Below the pieces are notes generated by a model. That model was not told the DNA's origin and did no database searches. It saw nothing but the letters and a program-made list of their open reading frames with translations. A stretch of 64,000 bases of DNA from NCBI RefSeq assembly GCF_004570865.1, contig NZ_SPQS01000014.1:124001-188000 (forward strand), given 5' to 3'. Positions 61,669 through 64,000 of the stretch are shown here, piece after piece (positions within the stretch are counted from its first letter, which is position 1; each line of letters opens with the position of its first letter). This DNA comes from Bradyrhizobium frederickii. GTDB taxonomy: Bacteria > Pseudomonadota > Alphaproteobacteria > Rhizobiales > Xanthobacteraceae. The position numbers and the translations under genes are program-made.

Positions 61669-62334
61669 ATGTGGCGGGTGCTGATTTTAGCTTTGATGAC
61701 TGGCGTGGCGGCCGGGGGAATCGCTGTTTCTGCGCGGGCGCAGACGGCGCAACCGGCGCCCAAGTCTGCGCCAAATCCAAAAGAGGCACCGAAATCGGCG
61801 GCGCCAACGGCCCCTACGAATGCGAAGTCGGCCGCAAAGCCCGAGAGCAAACCCGCGGCCCCGCCCGCTGCGGTTGCAGGTGGCGCGGAGCCGACCCTGA
61901 TCGGTCAGTTCGGCACCTGGGGGGCCTATTCGGCGGCGCCCAACGGCAAGAAGGTCTGCTTCGCGCTGGCCAAGCCGTCGTCGTCGAAGACCAATCCGCC
62001 GAATCGGCCGCGCGATCCCGCCTATGCCTTCGTCTCGACCCGGCCGGCCGAAAAAGTGAACAACGAGGTCTCGGTGATGATCGGCTACGCGCTGAAGCCG
62101 GGCTCGGAATCGACGGTCGAGGTCGGCGGCGCTGCTTACGCGATGTACACGCAGGGCGACGGCCTCTGGATCAAGAACGCGGCCGAGGAGGAGCGGATGG
62201 TCGAAGCCATGCGCAAATCCGCCGAGCTCGTGGTCAAGGGTGTCTCGGCCAAGGGCACCGAGACGACCGACACGTTCTCGCTGAAGGGCCTTGCCCAGGC
62301 ACTCGACAAGATCGCGCAGGATTGCAAGCGGTAA
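61669..62334 (+). CDS. Invasion-associated locus B (IalB) family protein
   Basis: A 221-residue secreted protein: signal peptide MWRVLILALMTGVAAGGIAV, then a Pro/Ala/Lys-rich linker of about 50 residues, then the IalB domain (TLIGQFGTWGAYSAAPNGKK, followed by VCFALAKP). VNNEVSVMIGYALKPGSEST and DGLWIKNAAEEERMVEAMRK continue it. In Bartonella IalB helps erythrocyte invasion, but in free-living and symbiotic rhizobia the role is unknown, perhaps an outer-envelope protein. It is about 110 bases after the dienoyl-CoA-reductase-like gene and before a repeat. Confidence 0.88.
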   Translation: MWRVLILALMTGVAAGGIAVSARAQTAQPAPKSAPNPKEAPKSAAPTAPTNAKSAAKPESKPAAPPAAVAGGAEPTLIGQFGTWGAYSAAPNGKKVCFALAKPSSSKTNPPNRPRDPAYAFVSTRPAEKVNNEVSVMIGYALKPGSESTVEVGGAAYAMYTQGDGLWIKNAAEEERMVEAMRKSAELVVKGVSAKGTETTDTFSLKGLAQALDKIAQDCKR

Positions 62335-62419
62335 GGGCGCAGGGCGTTAAGGCTGCCGGCGATGAGGTCGCAATCGGCCGGTCCGGTTGCTATATAGGGG
62401 CGGTTCCAGATTTTCGGTC

Positions 62420-62503
62420 GTCATGGCCGGGCTTGACCCGGCCATCCACGCGCAACCGCGATTGACGAAAGACGTGGATGCTCGGGTCAAGCCCGGGCAT
62501 GAC
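62420..62503. repeat. Palindromic repeat of the GTCATGCCCGGG family, copy 2
   Basis: GTCATGGCCGGGCTTGACCC at the left and GGGTCAAGCCCGGGCATGAC at the right are mutually complementary, and CCACG/CGTGG forms an inner stem. It matches the 26673 copy in size and order of parts. It lies in the leader between ialB-like and rlmN. Confidence 0.75.
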
Positions 62504-62536
62504 GAACTCAAACAGCAGTAATCCCAGGTCCCATCA

Positions 62537-63739
62537 ATGCAACCGACGACCGAGCCGCACAACGCAATCCTGGTGGAGAAGACGCCACTCGAAACCTATG
62601 TGCCGCCGGCAAAGCCGTCGCTGATCGGCCTGTCGCGCACCGAGCTTGCCGATCGCCTCGGCGAGATCGGTGTCGCGCCGGCGCAGCGCAAGATGCGGGT
62701 GCAGCAGCTGTGGCACTGGCTCTATTTCCGCGGCGCCCAGAGCTTCGATGACATGACCTCGATCTCGAAGGGCATCCGTGCCGAGCTCGCACAGCATTTC
62801 ACGGTCGACCGCCCCGAGGTCGTGGCCGAGCAGATCTCCAACGACGGCACCCGCAAATGGCTGCTCCGTCTGCCGAGCGGCGACAATGTTCAGAAGGCGC
62901 ATGAAGTCGAGTGTGTCTACATCCCCGAGACCGATCGCGGCACGCTGTGCGTCTCCTCGCAGGTCGGCTGCACCTTGAATTGCTCGTTCTGCCACACCGG
63001 CACGCAGCGCCTGGTGCGCAATCTCACCGCCGGCGAGATCGTCGGGCAGGTGATGGTCGCGCGCGACCGCCTGAACGACTGGGCCGATCGCGAGGACGGC
63101 ACGCGCCGCGTCACCAACATCGTGATGATGGGCATGGGCGAGCCGCTTTACAATTTCGACGCGGTGCGCGACGCGCTGCTGATCGTCGGCGACAATGAAG
63201 GCATCGGCATCTCCCGCCGTCGCATCACGCTGTCGACCTCGGGCGTGGTGCCGAACATCGTGCGCGCCGGCGAGGAGATCGGCGTCATGCTCGCGATCTC
63301 GCTGCATGCCGTGCGCGACGAGCTGCGCAACGAGCTGGTGCCGCTCAACCGCAAATATCCGATCAAGGAGCTGCTGCAGGCCTGCCGCGACTATCCCGGC
63401 GCCTCCAACGCGCGCCGCATCACCTTCGAATATGTGATGCTCAAGGGCGTCAACGATTCGCTCGACGACGCGAAGCTATTGGTCAAGCTGCTCAAGGGCA
63501 TTCACGCCAAGATCAATCTGATCCCGTTCAATCCCTGGCCCGGCACGGCCTATGAATGTTCGGACTGGGACCAGATCGAAAAGTTCTCCGAATACATCTT
63601 CAACGCCGGCTATTCCTCGCCGGTGCGCACCCCGCGCGGCCGCGACATCCTCGCCGCCTGCGGCCAGCTCAAGTCGGAGACCGAGAAGCTCAGCGCCCGC
63701 GAACGTCAGGCGCTGCGCGCCATGGCGATGACGGATTAG
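62537..63739 (+). CDS. rlmN: 23S rRNA / tRNA adenine-C2 methyltransferase RlmN
   Basis: A 400-residue radical SAM enzyme that methylates C2 of A2503 in 23S rRNA and A37 in some tRNAs. The SAM cluster motif is CTLNCSFCHTG (Cys145, 149, 152). MGMGEPLYNFDAV and RITLSTSGVVPNI are family signatures, and RGRDILAACGQL near the C-terminus holds the Cys that forms the covalent intermediate. The N-terminal RNA-binding part (RKMRVQQLWHWLYFRGAQS) is also typical. It is preceded by the 62420 repeat and followed by another. The start at 62537 is an ATG with the usual variable N-terminal tail. Confidence 0.97.
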   Translation: MQPTTEPHNAILVEKTPLETYVPPAKPSLIGLSRTELADRLGEIGVAPAQRKMRVQQLWHWLYFRGAQSFDDMTSISKGIRAELAQHFTVDRPEVVAEQISNDGTRKWLLRLPSGDNVQKAHEVECVYIPETDRGTLCVSSQVGCTLNCSFCHTGTQRLVRNLTAGEIVGQVMVARDRLNDWADREDGTRRVTNIVMMGMGEPLYNFDAVRDALLIVGDNEGIGISRRRITLSTSGVVPNIVRAGEEIGVMLAISLHAVRDELRNELVPLNRKYPIKELLQACRDYPGASNARRITFEYVMLKGVNDSLDDAKLLVKLLKGIHAKINLIPFNPWPGTAYECSDWDQIEKFSEYIFNAGYSSPVRTPRGRDILAACGQLKSETEKLSARERQALRAMAMTD

Positions 63740-63768
63740 GTTGTTCATGCCGACGCTCTCGCATCCTC

Positions 63769-63853
63769 GTCATTGCGAGGAGCGTAGCGACGAAGCAATC
63801 CAGACTGTCTCCGTGGACGCATCTCTGGATGGCTTCGCTTCGCTCGCAATGAC
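63769..63853. repeat. Palindromic repeat of the GTCATTGCGAGGAGC family
   Basis: GTCATTGCGAGGAGCG at the left and CGCTCGCAATGAC at the right are complementary, as are AATCCAGA and TCTGGAT further in. This GTCATTGCGAGGAGC type is dispersed widely in proteobacterial genomes. It lies between rlmN and the start of the next gene. Confidence 0.75.
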
Positions 63854-63874
63854 GGCAACGATGGCTTTCTCCCC

Positions 63875-64000
63875 ATGTCCCTGATCGGCCGCCTCGTCGT
63901 CATCTTCATCGGCTTTCTCGCCGCCTGCTTCGTCGGCGGCATGATCGTGGTCGTCGCGCTGTTGTTTCCGGAATTCGCCGATCTCGGCGCCGGTCCCGTC
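63875..64000 (+). CDS. Membrane protein, 5' part only
   Basis: Only 42 codons lie inside the window, to the right edge. MSLIGRLVVIFIGFLAACFV then GGMIVVVALLFPEF form a single strong membrane helix, with a short polar end (ADLGAGPV). No family can be assigned from this much. It starts after a palindromic repeat downstream of rlmN, a place where related genomes often carry a small hypothetical membrane protein. Confidence 0.6.
   Translation, partial: MSLIGRLVVIFIGFLAACFVGGMIVVVALLFPEFADLGAGPV

Overview
The window looks like a chromosomal core segment of a Bradyrhizobium-type alphaproteobacterium (Nitrobacteraceae). The evidence is high GC with G/C-rich third positions, alphaproteobacterial gene orders (tsaD-gpsA divergent from hemD-mitofilin-hemY; rsmB-heparinase-like-purH), an IalB-family protein, an SDHAF4-type assembly factor, and many palindromic intergenic repeats of the kind common in bradyrhizobia. 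Species assignment is inference; there is no rRNA gene, prophage, CRISPR array or intact insertion sequence.

Layout. 1-6.6 kb: 3' part of a DsbA-like isomerase, a MATE exporter, a DUF2239 gene with a two-box operator, a glutathione transferase, gamma-glutamyltranspeptidase and a UMF1-type permease. 6.7-11.8 kb: purH, a heparinase II/III-like protein and rsmB, all on the minus strand. 11.9-19.1 kb: an SDHAF4-like factor, a membrane nuclease, an L,D-transpeptidase, acetyl-CoA synthetase, topoisomerase IB, an SRPBCC protein and a class III cyclase. 19.1-25.9 kb: EVE protein, gpsA and tsaD, divergent from hemD, a bacterial mitofilin and hemY, then tRNA-Thr(CGU) with a degraded insertion scar behind it. 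26-35.6 kb: small secreted proteins, a polysaccharide deacetylase, a permease, a Tat-exported hydrolase, a cytochrome P450, a second cyclase with a zinc ribbon, and a TerB-like protein. 35.8-41.8 kb: a short-chain dehydrogenase, glutamine amidotransferase, enoyl-CoA hydratase, tRNA-Ala(CGC), yggT, a DUF167 gene, folD, pyrophosphatase and a GNAT protein. 42-46.5 kb: a tight plus-strand cluster (hydrolase, DUF2269, epimerase-DoxX fusion, DCC protein) and an amine oxidase. 46.7-52.6 kb: typA, then a four-gene overlapping minus-strand operon (Lgt-like membrane protein, Tes-like radical SAM protein, two paralogous small membrane proteins), then a Crp/Fnr regulator. 52.7-64 kb: a lone receiver domain, a PhoD-type phosphatase, two TAXI-type binding proteins, phhB, a YkvA protein, a Sel1-like protein, a quinone oxidoreductase, a dienoyl-CoA-reductase-like dehydrogenase, an IalB protein, rlmN and the start of a membrane protein.

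Most genes are housekeeping or common accessory functions. The best candidate for an undescribed system is the 48.8-51.4 kb operon. Its radical SAM protein has the cysteine layout of the COG1964 family that includes archaeal tetraether lipid synthase. It is translationally coupled to a diverged Lgt-type membrane protein and two small membrane proteins, which suggests a membrane-lipid or lipoprotein modification unit. Other points worth following are the DUF2239 gene with twin TACCCGGGTA boxes, twin GTGA/TCAC palindromes at 28.0 kb, a 16-bp tandem triplication against the yggT start, and several families of palindromic mobile repeats.
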